A stretch of 50,814 bases of DNA, from the NCBI GenBank assembly GCA_964605705.1, contig CAZSDW010000025.1, forward strand, positions 1-50,814. The letters are read 5' to 3'. Below the pieces are notes generated by a model. It ran no database searches. It was not told where the DNA came from and saw only the letters and a program-made list of their open reading frames with translations. A program made the translations under genes and the position numbers. Positions 15,968 through 24,917 of this stretch are shown in pieces. The first letter of the stretch is position 1. Each line of letters opens with the position of its first letter. The stretch comes from CAZSDW01 sp964605705 (GTDB taxonomy: Bacteria; Fidelibacterota; UBA2242).

Positions 15968-18097
15968 ATGAAAAGAATTCAATGGATTTTGAAGGCTCCT
16001 TTTTTTCTTTATCTGATCATTGCAATCCTTGCAAGTTCATGTGCTTCAAAAATTGACAATCAAAGCTTTCAACCACCGATCAGTTTCGAAAACGCCGATC
16101 AACGGGCTCAGGCACTGCTGGATCAGATGACCATTAAACAGAAAATCGAATTGACCGGCGGGTACAGCCGCTTTTTTATTCAGTCTTTCCCGGAACTTGG
16201 CATTCCCTATATCTTCATGTCTGATGCTACTCAAGGCGTGCGGCTCTCTGCCCATATTGAAGACAGCACCATTGTCAAACCTCTGCAAAAATCGACGGCG
16301 TTTCCCGCGCCCATACTTTTATCTTCCACCTGGAATCCCTGCCTGGCAAAAAAATATGCCACCAGTGTCGGCGAAGAGTGCCGCGCCGGCGGAGTGCATA
16401 TTTTACTCGGTCCCGGCTTGAATCTCTACCGCCAGTCGCAGTGCGGGCGAAATTTTGAGTATTTTGGAGAGGATCCCTACCTGACTTCCCGCATGATCGA
16501 AAAATACGTGCTTGGCGTCCAGAGCACCGGAACTTCCGCCACCTTAAAACATTTTGTCGCCAATAATACCGATTTCTACCGCCGCCGAAGCAACTCTATC
16601 ATGGATGAACGCACACTGAATGAAATTTACCTGCCTGGTTTCAAAGCCGGCATCGACGCCGGCGTCATGGCAGTGATGACCTCTTACAATAAACTGAATG
16701 GCGAATGGTGCGGTCAGAGTGATTATGTCATCAATGATATATTACGTGGACAATTGGGCTTCAAATGGCTGGTGATGAGCGATTGGACCTCGGTTTATGA
16801 TGGCGAAAAGGTGATTAAATCGGGGCAGGATCTCGAAATGCCCTATCGTAAAGCGCTGGCTAATACCGAAGAACTACTCGATTCCGGCAAGGTTACCGAA
16901 GCTCAAATCAATCGCATGGCAAAAAGTATCCTGCGGATGAATATCGCCATGGGTTTCTACGATCGCCCCCAGCAGGATACAAGCTACCTGGCTAGATTTG
17001 AGCAACATGAAAAAGTCGCCCTGGATGTCGCCCGGGAAGGCATTATTCTGCTGAAAAACGACAATCATATCTTACCCATCCAAAAAAGTGCCAACCTGAA
17101 AATTGTCGCTACCGGAAAATATCTTCACCAGATGGCTTTCGGTGGCGGGTCTGCCCTTGTAAAGGGCTACAACCCCGTCACCCTTGCCAAAGCGTTAAAG
17201 AACGAATTCGCTGATAATATCGAGATGGTCGATATCAGCGACAGCAACCGGATCGCGGCTGCCGATTTGGTACTGCTGAGTACGGGAACTTTCTTCAGCG
17301 AGGGAAAGGATGTGCCCTTCGATCTACCGGATGAGGAGTTAAAAACCATCCACAATGTTCTGGAACTAAATGAAAATTCGGTCGTGATTGTCAATTCCGG
17401 TTCCGGCAGCAATATGAGTCCCTGGATCGATAATGCAAGAGCAGTACTTTACGCCTGGTATGGCGGTCAGATCGGTAATATCGCTATTGCCGAAATTCTC
17501 TCCGGCAAAGTCAATCCCTCTGGAAAATTGCCTATCACGATTGAGAAGCGTTTCAAGGATTCGCCGGGTTATGGCTACCTGCCTGATGATGAGACTCTCT
17601 ATGATGGATGGGTAAAGGATAATTTCACCCATCGGGAATACGACATTGAGTACAGGGAAGGAATTTTTGTCGGATATCGCTGGTACGAACATAAAAATAT
17701 CGAACCGCTGTTTGCATTCGGACACGGATTGTCTTATGCGGAATTCGAATACAGCGATCTGAAGCTATCCAAAAGTAAATTTTCAGAAAACGACAAAATT
17801 ACGGTGTCATTCATGCTGAAAAACACGGGGATCGTCGATGGCACCGAAACCGCGCAATTGTACGTACATGACGTCGAAAGCAGTCATCCGCGACCGGTCA
17901 AAGAGTTGAAGGGCTTTCGCAAAATCTGGCTGGCTGCCGGTGAAGCAAAGAAAGTCACGGTTGATCTGGACAAATCCGCCTTTTCTTACTGGAATCCTGA
18001 TGTAAAGCAGTGGTTTGCCGAAACCGGTGAGTTTGAAATTCTGGTTGGTTCCGCTTCAGACAAGATCCTTTTGAAAAAAAACATAACTTTAAAATAA
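15968..18097 (+). CDS. GH3 beta-glycosidase lipoprotein
   Basis: 709 aa. Lipoprotein signal peptide with LASSC (C25), so it is membrane anchored. The GH3 N-terminal barrel has KHFVANN and the DERTLNEIYLPGFKAGIDAG segment, and the nucleophile is D272 in LVMSDW. The GH3 C-terminal domain follows, then a fibronectin-III-like domain (HPRPVKELKGFRK to the end). Typical activity is beta-glucosidase, trimming oligosaccharides from the non-reducing end. It is first in a run of four hydrolase genes on one strand. Its ribosome site GAGGGGGATCA closely matches that of the next gene. Confidence 0.93.
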   Translation: MKRIQWILKAPFFLYLIIAILASSCASKIDNQSFQPPISFENADQRAQALLDQMTIKQKIELTGGYSRFFIQSFPELGIPYIFMSDATQGVRLSAHIEDSTIVKPLQKSTAFPAPILLSSTWNPCLAKKYATSVGEECRAGGVHILLGPGLNLYRQSQCGRNFEYFGEDPYLTSRMIEKYVLGVQSTGTSATLKHFVANNTDFYRRRSNSIMDERTLNEIYLPGFKAGIDAGVMAVMTSYNKLNGEWCGQSDYVINDILRGQLGFKWLVMSDWTSVYDGEKVIKSGQDLEMPYRKALANTEELLDSGKVTEAQINRMAKSILRMNIAMGFYDRPQQDTSYLARFEQHEKVALDVAREGIILLKNDNHILPIQKSANLKIVATGKYLHQMAFGGGSALVKGYNPVTLAKALKNEFADNIEMVDISDSNRIAAADLVLLSTGTFFSEGKDVPFDLPDEELKTIHNVLELNENSVVIVNSGSGSNMSPWIDNARAVLYAWYGGQIGNIAIAEILSGKVNPSGKLPITIEKRFKDSPGYGYLPDDETLYDGWVKDNFTHREYDIEYREGIFVGYRWYEHKNIEPLFAFGHGLSYAEFEYSDLKLSKSKFSENDKITVSFMLKNTGIVDGTETAQLYVHDVESSHPRPVKELKGFRKIWLAAGEAKKVTVDLDKSAFSYWNPDVKQWFAETGEFEILVGSASDKILLKKNITLK

Positions 18098-18127
18098 CAT
18101 TAAGCTCAGTATGGACGGGGATCAATT

Positions 18128-19945
18128 ATGAAACGTCGCAAATCGCATGGATTATTTTCTGTCCTTTTCCCACTATTAATTATAAGCACAGTTGGCTTTT
18201 CACAAACAGCTAATCTTATCACCAACATCCAAGCCCGGAATGTGCAATCTCTCAATGGTGATTGGCAGATCATTGTTGATCCCTATGAAGATGGTTACTA
18301 TGACTACCGCCATGCACCGAAAGATTGGGGTTATTTCAGAAATCAGAAACCTCAATCAAAAAGCGATCTGATTGAATACGACTTCGACAAATCCGCAACA
18401 CTACGCGTACCTGGTGATTGGAATTCACAGAAGGAAAAACTCTTTTTCTACGAAGGAACAATCTGGTATAAAAAAGATTTTAGCTACGCAAAGAAAACCG
18501 ATAAACGGCTGTTTGTCCATTTTGGCGCCGTCAATTATCAAGCTATCGTTTTCCTCAATGGCAGAAAAATCGGTGAACATGAAGGCGGCTTCACACCCTT
18601 TAATATTGAGATCACCGATGTTGTCAATGATGGCGAGAATTTCCTGATATTGAAAGTCGATAATCAGCGACACCGTGAAGCTGTGCCTACGATAATCACC
18701 GACTGGTGGAATTACGGCGGCATCACCCGGGACGTCAATCTGATCGAAACACCCGAAACCTTTGTGCGGGATTATAAAATCCAACTGGCGAAAAATTCAG
18801 CCGATATAATCGCCGGCTGGCTGCAATTGGATGGCTCAGATTTAATCCGGAAAGTCACCATCAGCATCCCGGAAATTGGTCTCAAAAAAAATCTGAAAAC
18901 CGACCGCAATGGATTCGCCGCTTTCGAATGGAAAGCAAAACCGGAACGCTGGGCGCCTGACAATCCAAAATTGTACACTGTCGAAATCAGTTGTGATGCT
19001 GAGACATTGACCGATGAGATTGGTTTCCGAACCATCAAAACCCGTGGTGAAGATATCCTGCTGAATGGCGAACCGATCTTTCTGCGGGGCATCAGCATCC
19101 ATGAGCAGGCGCCGGGCAGAGACGGTCGCGCTATCAGTGCGGAAGATGCCAAAACATTGCTCGGCTGGGCGAAAGAACTCAATTGCAATTTCGTCCGTCT
19201 GGCACATTACCCGCATAATGAATATATGCTCAGGCTCGCCGACAAAATGGGTATCCTGGTGTGGTCGGAGATTCCGGTTTACTGGACGATTCAGTGGGAA
19301 AACCCGGCAACCCTAGCGAATGCAAAACAGCAGCTCACCGACATGATTACCCGTGATAAAAACCGTGCATCCGTGATTCTCTGGTCGATGTCCAACGAAA
19401 CACCGCTCAGCCAGCCGCGTCTGGATTTCCTGAATGAACTGGTCAACACCGCCCGACAACTGGATAACACCCGCCTGATCACGGCGGCATTGGAACGGCA
19501 TTATACTGACAATAAGACCCTGATGATTGACGATCCGTTTGGTAAATATCTCGATGTTATTGGTGTAAACGAATATATCGGCTGGTATGATGGTCTGCCT
19601 TCAAAAGCCGATTCACTTAGATGGCAGTCGGTCTATAAAAAGCCATTGATTATGAGCGAATTCGGTGGCGGAGCATTACAAGGGTACTCCGGAGATGAGC
19701 TCACACGCTGGACAGAGGAATACCAGGCAAACCTGTATAAACATCAGCTGAAAATGCTTAGACAGATTCCATTTCTGCGCGGTACAACACCCTGGATTCT
19801 GACCGATTTTCGCTCGCCACGTCGTCCTCTGCCGGTAATCCAGGATTACTGGAACCGCAAGGGCTTAATATCCGACAAAGGAATCAAGAAAGAGGCTTTT
19901 TTTATTCTGCAACAATTTTATAAGGATATTGAATCACAGAAATAG
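18128..19945 (+). CDS. GH2 glycosidase (beta-glucuronidase/galactosidase type)
   Basis: 605 aa. Signal peptide ends near VGFSQ. Domain order is a jelly-roll sugar-binding domain (about 35-205), an Ig-like domain (about 210-300) and a TIM barrel. The acid/base is E424 in WSMSNET; the nucleophile is E511 in IMSEFGGG. Length and layout match UidA-like GH2 enzymes, not the larger GH2 beta-mannosidases of 800 or more residues. Exact sugar specificity cannot be read. It starts 30 bases after the GH3 gene and should act in the periplasm on side groups or oligomers released by the GH5/GH26 enzymes. Confidence 0.9.
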   Translation: MKRRKSHGLFSVLFPLLIISTVGFSQTANLITNIQARNVQSLNGDWQIIVDPYEDGYYDYRHAPKDWGYFRNQKPQSKSDLIEYDFDKSATLRVPGDWNSQKEKLFFYEGTIWYKKDFSYAKKTDKRLFVHFGAVNYQAIVFLNGRKIGEHEGGFTPFNIEITDVVNDGENFLILKVDNQRHREAVPTIITDWWNYGGITRDVNLIETPETFVRDYKIQLAKNSADIIAGWLQLDGSDLIRKVTISIPEIGLKKNLKTDRNGFAAFEWKAKPERWAPDNPKLYTVEISCDAETLTDEIGFRTIKTRGEDILLNGEPIFLRGISIHEQAPGRDGRAISAEDAKTLLGWAKELNCNFVRLAHYPHNEYMLRLADKMGILVWSEIPVYWTIQWENPATLANAKQQLTDMITRDKNRASVILWSMSNETPLSQPRLDFLNELVNTARQLDNTRLITAALERHYTDNKTLMIDDPFGKYLDVIGVNEYIGWYDGLPSKADSLRWQSVYKKPLIMSEFGGGALQGYSGDELTRWTEEYQANLYKHQLKMLRQIPFLRGTTPWILTDFRSPRRPLPVIQDYWNRKGLISDKGIKKEAFFILQQFYKDIESQK

Positions 19946-20041
19946 ATCCTGACATTCGAATCTTCACTTGCCTCTCAAGGGACTTCATGATAATTTTTGT
20001 CTTGTGATGATATACCAATGCAATAATTATTTGGAGAGATC

Positions 20042-21106
20042 ATGAAATATCTGAGTCGCTCTGTCTTTTTCCTAATGCTATTTGCCATCAGCACAATGGT
20101 ATGCCTTGCCCAGGAAGCCGACCAAAAACACTGGTACGAAGGCGGTCGCTGGCAACCACCGAGGGAGAATCCCCAGGCTAAAGTTCTCCCGCTGATTTCA
20201 GTTCAGGGTAACAAATTTGTGAATTCCAATAGCGATACCATCCTGTTCCGCGGATTGGCAATCTCTGATCCTGATAAAATTGAAGGTCAGGGACATTGGG
20301 GCAAGCAGCATTTTGAAGAAGTCAGAAAAATGGACGCAACGATTGTACGGATTCCAGTGCACCCGATTGCCTGGCGGGAGCGAACTCCCGAAAAATATCT
20401 CGAGTTGCTTGACCAAGCCGTGGCGTGGTGTACCGAACTGGGAATGTACGTCGTCATCGACTGGCATTCCATCGGCAATTTGGAAATGGAGCTCTTCCAG
20501 CAGCATATGTATGACACAACCCAGAAGGAAACCTACGAATTCTGGCGGACGATTGCCATGCATTTCCGTGGTCATAATACCGTGGCTTTCTACGAAATCT
20601 TTAATGAACCGACCCAGTTTCGCGGCATTCTCGGATCCATGACCTGGAGCGAATGGCGAGAAATTAACGAAAAAATCATTCGTCTCATCCGGGCGCTTGA
20701 TCAAGAAACTATTCCAATTGTTGCCGGATTGGATTGGGCGTATGACCTGAATTTTCTGCACTACGAGCCAGTGAATGCCGAGGGAATCGCCTACGCGACC
20801 CATCCCTATGCTATGAAGCGCAAAGAACCATGGATCCCGAAATGGGAAGAGAATTTCGGATTTGCTGCCGATAAATATCCGCTAATCGCCACTGAGTTCG
20901 GCTTTAATCTTAAGGACGACGAAAAAGTGGATGAAAATCACTATGGCTATATCATCATTGATTATCTGGAATCCAAAGGCATCAGCTGGATATGCTGGGT
21001 TTATGATCCCGAATGGGGCCCGCGCATGCTTGAAAACTGGGATTATAAATTGACCGGCTGTGGCAAGTTTTTTAAAAAAGCTTTGCATGGCAAAATACTA
21101 AAATAA
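20042..21106 (+). CDS. GH5 endoglycanase
   Basis: 354 aa. Signal peptide ends near VCLAQ. (Beta/alpha)8 barrel with MYVVIDWHS, the acid/base E189 in YEIFNEPT and the nucleophile E285 in IATEFGF, all GH5 hallmarks. No carbohydrate-binding module is attached. It is a predicted endo-beta-1,4-glucanase or mannanase; next to GH26, an endo-mannanase or glucomannanase role is reasonable (inference). It lies 96 bases after GH2 and 27 before GH26, with GGAGAGATC as ribosome site. Confidence 0.92.
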   Translation: MKYLSRSVFFLMLFAISTMVCLAQEADQKHWYEGGRWQPPRENPQAKVLPLISVQGNKFVNSNSDTILFRGLAISDPDKIEGQGHWGKQHFEEVRKMDATIVRIPVHPIAWRERTPEKYLELLDQAVAWCTELGMYVVIDWHSIGNLEMELFQQHMYDTTQKETYEFWRTIAMHFRGHNTVAFYEIFNEPTQFRGILGSMTWSEWREINEKIIRLIRALDQETIPIVAGLDWAYDLNFLHYEPVNAEGIAYATHPYAMKRKEPWIPKWEENFGFAADKYPLIATEFGFNLKDDEKVDENHYGYIIIDYLESKGISWICWVYDPEWGPRMLENWDYKLTGCGKFFKKALHGKILK

Positions 21107-21133
21107 CAAAAACCCTACTTCGGGAGATCAAGA

Positions 21134-22192
21134 ATGACAAGCTGCAAACGTAAATTCCGGTTCATTATTACTATCATAATCCTAATCTCTGTCATTTATG
21201 CCCAGTATCCTGCGATCCTTCCGGTCACGCCAAATGCCTCTCCGGAAGCGGTCAAACTGCTTCAATATTTACACAGCATCTCCGGTAAACAGACCCTGAC
21301 CGGTCAACATTGCCCGCCACTGATGGGCTCGACCCGTCTATCGGTTGTTCATCGAATGACCGGAAAATATCCCGCACTTTTCGGTCAGGATTTCGGATTC
21401 AGTTTTCCAGGTTACTGGGATGGTATAAACTATCGCCAGCGGATTGTTGATGAAGCCATTCTGCGCCATGCAGAGGGATTTATCATTACTATCATGTGGC
21501 ATGCCGTCAGACCGACCGAAGACGAACCCGTCAGTTTCAGTGAATCGGTTCAGGGTGAGCTGACTGAGCAGGAATGGCAGGATCTGATCACACCCGGTAC
21601 TGATATTCACGAACGCTGGAAATCCCAAGTGGATGTGATTGCCTGGTTTCTGAAGCAATTACGCTATGCAGATGTGCCGGTTCTGTGGCGTCCTTATCAC
21701 GAAATGAACGGCGAATGGTTCTGGTGGGGACAGAAAAAAGGTGAAGACGGCTACAAAAAACTCTATCGCATGCTTTATGACCGGCTGGTGAATTTCCACG
21801 GATTGAACAACCTGATCTGGGTCTATAATACCAATGAATTCAAAAAGGGTGTCGATCCCCATGAAACCTATTACCCCGGTGACGATGTTGTGGATATTCT
21901 GGCAACAGATGTCTATACCGAAGATTTTAACAAGAAGAATTACGAACAGTTGCTCGAATTAGCGGGTGATAAACTGATTGCACTGGGTGAAGTCGGCAAT
22001 GTGCCGACTCCCGAAAAACTTCAAAATCAACCGCGCTGGGTCTGGTTTATGAAGTGGGGCGATCCATGGGGAAATTGGGACCAGTTTGAAAATTTCATGA
22101 AAACTTACCAGGGTGAACAGACCATAACCTTTGATGAACTACCCTGGGTGGATATTAAAGAGCCGAAGCTGCATTACCCGATTCTGAAATAA
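21134..22192 (+). CDS. GH26 endo-beta-mannanase
   Basis: 352 aa. N-terminal export signal (FIITIIILISVIYA). The barrel holds RPYHE190MNGEWFWWG, the GH26 acid/base signature, and the nucleophile E286 in ALGEVGN. Most GH26 enzymes cleave beta-1,4-mannan, and this one has the mannanase-type motif. Last gene of the GH3-GH2-GH5-GH26 cluster; it is convergent with the his operon. Confidence 0.93.
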   Translation: MTSCKRKFRFIITIIILISVIYAQYPAILPVTPNASPEAVKLLQYLHSISGKQTLTGQHCPPLMGSTRLSVVHRMTGKYPALFGQDFGFSFPGYWDGINYRQRIVDEAILRHAEGFIITIMWHAVRPTEDEPVSFSESVQGELTEQEWQDLITPGTDIHERWKSQVDVIAWFLKQLRYADVPVLWRPYHEMNGEWFWWGQKKGEDGYKKLYRMLYDRLVNFHGLNNLIWVYNTNEFKKGVDPHETYYPGDDVVDILATDVYTEDFNKKNYEQLLELAGDKLIALGEVGNVPTPEKLQNQPRWVWFMKWGDPWGNWDQFENFMKTYQGEQTITFDELPWVDIKEPKLHYPILK

Positions 22193-22243
22193 ATTTCAAA
22201 AAAGCCCACATATCTATATCTTTAAGATTTTGAGAAAAACCAT

Positions 22244-22269
22244 CAATTTTGCGAATTGAATCGCAATTG
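22244..22269. terminator. weak hairpin between convergent GH26 and hisIE
   Basis: CAATT..GCGA (22244-22254) pairs with TCGCAATTG (22261-22269), with a two-base bulge and a 6-base loop. It has no proper T-tract on either strand, so terminator function is uncertain, but it is the only structure in the 85 bases between these convergent genes. Confidence 0.35.
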
Positions 22270-22277
22270 TTCGAAGA

Positions 22278-22871
22278 TTAGCGATGCCGCTTTTCCAACA
22301 CTGTCATAATTTCATCCAGCGAAACATCCTTTTCCACCAGTAAAACCAGTAAATGATAAAGCAAATCAGCAATCTCTTCCTTCATCTGTGGAATATCATT
22401 TGCTATGGCATCAATAATTACTTCGGTCGCTTCCTCACCGACTTTCTGAGTAACTTTCTTAATCCCTTTTCCAAATAATTTACTGGTATAAGACTCTGGT
22501 CGGGGATTGACTTTGCGGTCAGCGACAACCTTTTCGAGTTCCCAGAGAAATGGCTGGACGGATACATTAGTTTCGCTAAAACAGGTATCAGCACCGGTGT
22601 GACAGGTCGGTCCAACCGGTTGCGCTTTCACCAGCAACGTATCACCGTCACAATCCACCCGCAATTCCTTCAGCAGAAGAAAATTCCCGGATGTTTCGCC
22701 CTTGGTCCAGAGTTCCTGCCGGGAACGACTGAAGAAAGTGACCTTTTGCGTCGTACGGGTTTTTTCATAGGCTTGCCGGTTCATGTAGCCCAACATCAGT
22801 ACTTTACCGGTACCGGCATCCTGCACAATCGCCGGGACCAGTCCGTCACATTTATCAAAATCGATATTCAT
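22278..22871 (-). CDS. hisIE: bifunctional phosphoribosyl-AMP cyclohydrolase / phosphoribosyl-ATP pyrophosphatase
   Basis: 197 aa, catalysing steps 2 and 3 of histidine synthesis. The HisI domain (about 1-105) has MLGYMNRQAYE, the WTKGETSGN motif, and metal ligands in DCDGD and GPTCHTG...C. The HisE domain (about 110-197) has the EEATEVIIDA motif and the DLLYHLLVLL helix. Last gene of the his operon; it overlaps hisF by four bases. Confidence 0.97.
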   Translation of the reverse strand: MNIDFDKCDGLVPAIVQDAGTGKVLMLGYMNRQAYEKTRTTQKVTFFSRSRQELWTKGETSGNFLLLKELRVDCDGDTLLVKAQPVGPTCHTGADTCFSETNVSVQPFLWELEKVVADRKVNPRPESYTSKLFGKGIKKVTQKVGEEATEVIIDAIANDIPQMKEEIADLLYHLLVLLVEKDVSLDEIMTVLEKRHR

Positions 22872-23623
22872 AACCGCACCTCTACGCCTTTATTTTTTAA
22901 ATACTGTTTCAATTCCGGGATCGGGATTTCATTGAAATGAAAGATACTCGCCGCCAGCGCCGCATCGGCTTTGCCTTTTTGAAAAACATCCACAAAGTGT
23001 GCCTTTGTTCCGGCGCCGCCCGAGGCAATCACCGGAATCGGCAGGTTTTCGGCCAGATCTCTGGTAATTTCCAACGCAAAACCGTTTTTCGTGCCGTCAT
23101 GATCCATGGAAGTCAACAGAATTTCACCAGCACCCAGATCGACGACTTTCTGCGCCCATTGCTGCGTAATGTTGATTGTGGGCGTCCTGCCACCATGAAT
23201 ATAAACGATGTCACCACTGTCAGTATGTCGGGTGTCGATTGCGACGACAACACATTGACTGCCGAAGCGCTTCGCCAGTTTTTCCACTAATCCTGGATTA
23301 TTGACCGCCGCTGTATTAATCGAAATTTTATCGGCACCGGCATCCAGCAACCTCGCCACATCATCCTCATTGGTAATGCCACCGCCCACGGTAAACGGAA
23401 TATTCAGATGCAAGGCTATATCTTTGACCAGATCAGCAAAGGTCCGGCGTTTTTCAACTGAAGCGGTAATATCAAGAAATACCAGCTCATCGGCGCCCTG
23501 TGCCGCATAGGCTGCGCCAAGTTCCACCGGGTCACCAGCCTGCCGGATATTGATAAAATTCACGCCCTTGACTGTCTGCCCGTCCCGGATATCCAGACAG
23601 GGAATGATGCGTTTCGCTAACAT
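22868..23623 (-). CDS. hisF: imidazole glycerol phosphate synthase, cyclase subunit
   Basis: 251 aa (beta/alpha)8 barrel that condenses PRFAR with ammonia from HisH to give imidazole glycerol phosphate and AICAR. Catalytic Asp in IPCLDIRDGQTVKGVNF near the N-terminus (about D11) and the second in LTSMDHDGTKNGF. Phosphate loops VGGGI and ASGGAG are present. It overlaps hisA by seven bases and hisIE by four. Confidence 0.98.
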   Translation of the reverse strand: MLAKRIIPCLDIRDGQTVKGVNFINIRQAGDPVELGAAYAAQGADELVFLDITASVEKRRTFADLVKDIALHLNIPFTVGGGITNEDDVARLLDAGADKISINTAAVNNPGLVEKLAKRFGSQCVVVAIDTRHTDSGDIVYIHGGRTPTINITQQWAQKVVDLGAGEILLTSMDHDGTKNGFALEITRDLAENLPIPVIASGGAGTKAHFVDVFQKGKADAALAASIFHFNEIPIPELKQYLKNKGVEVRL

Positions 23624-24339
23624 AAAAATCCTTTCAGCTGCGCCAGTTTGATCCGCCCCTCGTAGATCGCTTTGCCAATAATCACGGCATCGATACCATC
23701 ATCATTCAGCTGGTGAATATCGTTGATGCAGCTGATTCCACCGCTGGCAATCAGGCGCAAATCGGGTAACTCTTTTTTGATTTCCCGGTAAAGTCCAAAT
23801 GCCGGTCCTGCCAGCATCCCGTCCCTGGCTACATCCGTACAGATTGTCTGCCTAATCCCCTTCTTCAGGTAATTTTCCAAAAATGCCATCAGCTCCAGGT
23901 CTGATTCCTCCTGCCAGCCGTGAATGACAATTTTCCGATCCTTGACATCAGCGCCCAGGATGATTTTTTCACCACCATATATGTTAAGCCACTGCTCAAC
24001 TGATTCCGGTTCTTTGATCGCAATGCTGCCAGCCGTGATCATCGCCGCTCCCGATTCAAAGGCAATCCGCAAATCTTCATCTGACTGCACACCGCCACCA
24101 AAATCAATGATTAATGCCGTTTTTGATGCGATCGATTCCAATACATTCCAGTTAATTACCTTTCGTGATTTGGCGCCATCCAGATCCACCAGATGCAGGC
24201 GTCTAATACCAATATCCTCGAATTGTTTTGCAACCTCCAGCGGATTCTGATTGTAAACCTTTTGTGAATCAAATTCACCTCGGCTCAAACGCACGCACTT
24301 TCCGTCAATAATATCAATAGCAGGGATAATTGTAATCAT
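23617..24339 (-). CDS. hisA: ProFAR isomerase
   Basis: 240 aa (beta/alpha)8 barrel, with the catalytic Asp in IPAIDIIDGKCVRL (about D8) and the second in CTDVARDGML. The reading frame stays open upstream to 24474, but the start is the ATG at 24339: the protein then begins MITIIPAIDI like all HisA, and the ATGA overlap with the hisH stop is the coupling seen elsewhere in this operon. Confidence 0.97.
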   Translation of the reverse strand: MITIIPAIDIIDGKCVRLSRGEFDSQKVYNQNPLEVAKQFEDIGIRRLHLVDLDGAKSRKVINWNVLESIASKTALIIDFGGGVQSDEDLRIAFESGAAMITAGSIAIKEPESVEQWLNIYGGEKIILGADVKDRKIVIHGWQEESDLELMAFLENYLKKGIRQTICTDVARDGMLAGPAFGLYREIKKELPDLRLIASGGISCINDIHQLNDDGIDAVIIGKAIYEGRIKLAQLKGFLC

Positions 24340-24917
24340 AATTCTAAAAAATTCCTTAATATCTGTTCGCCGACAACACCGCTCTTTTCCGGGTGAAACT
24401 GCACTGCAAAGAAATTGTCCCTCTGCATCGCCGCACTGAATGGCAAAATATAATCCGCTGTCGCAATGGTACAAGGATCCATTTCGGCATAATAACTGTG
24501 CACAAAGTAAACATAGGAATCCGGTTTGATATTTTGAAACAGGTCACCCTTTAAGTCCCTGATCGTGTTCCAGCCCATGTGCGGCACTTTATCCCGCGGC
24601 GGAAAACGGCGGACGGCATTATTGAAAATATCCAGACATTCCGTGCTGTTTTCCTCTGAATTACGACACATCAGCTGCAATCCCAGGCAGATTCCCAGCA
24701 CTGGCTGAGTCAATTGCGGCAACAGGTCAGCGATGCCACTCTTCCTGATATTTTCCATGGCGGATGACGCTTCGCCCACGCCGGGAAAGATCACTTTATC
24801 AGCCGCCCGGATTTTTTGGACATCATCAGTGACCTCCAGCTCTATGCCGAGCCGCTGCAATGCAATTCGGACAGAGTGGACATTTCCCGCGTTGTATTTA
24901 ATCACGGCAATATTCAT
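24336..24917 (-). CDS. hisH: imidazole glycerol phosphate synthase, glutamine amidotransferase subunit
   Basis: 193 aa class I glutaminase that feeds ammonia to HisF. The nucleophile Cys is in LGICLGLQLM (near residue 79); the His-Glu pair is in QFHPEKSG near the C-terminus. Standard length. Four-base overlaps with hisB and hisA. Confidence 0.98.
   Translation of the reverse strand: MNIAVIKYNAGNVHSVRIALQRLGIELEVTDDVQKIRAADKVIFPGVGEASSAMENIRKSGIADLLPQLTQPVLGICLGLQLMCRNSEENSTECLDIFNNAVRRFPPRDKVPHMGWNTIRDLKGDLFQNIKPDSYVYFVHSYYAEMDPCTIATADYILPFSAAMQRDNFFAVQFHPEKSGVVGEQILRNFLEL

Noticed and set aside
18128..19945. GH2 gene as beta-mannosidase, completing a mannan pathway
   Set aside because: At 605 aa with WSMSNE it fits the UidA/LacZ-like clade, not the larger GH2 mannosidases. 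Left as GH2 of unknown sugar specificity.
24340..24474. N-terminal extension of hisA
   Set aside because: It is the hisH tail in another frame; the ATGA overlap and the family N-terminus fix the start at 24339.
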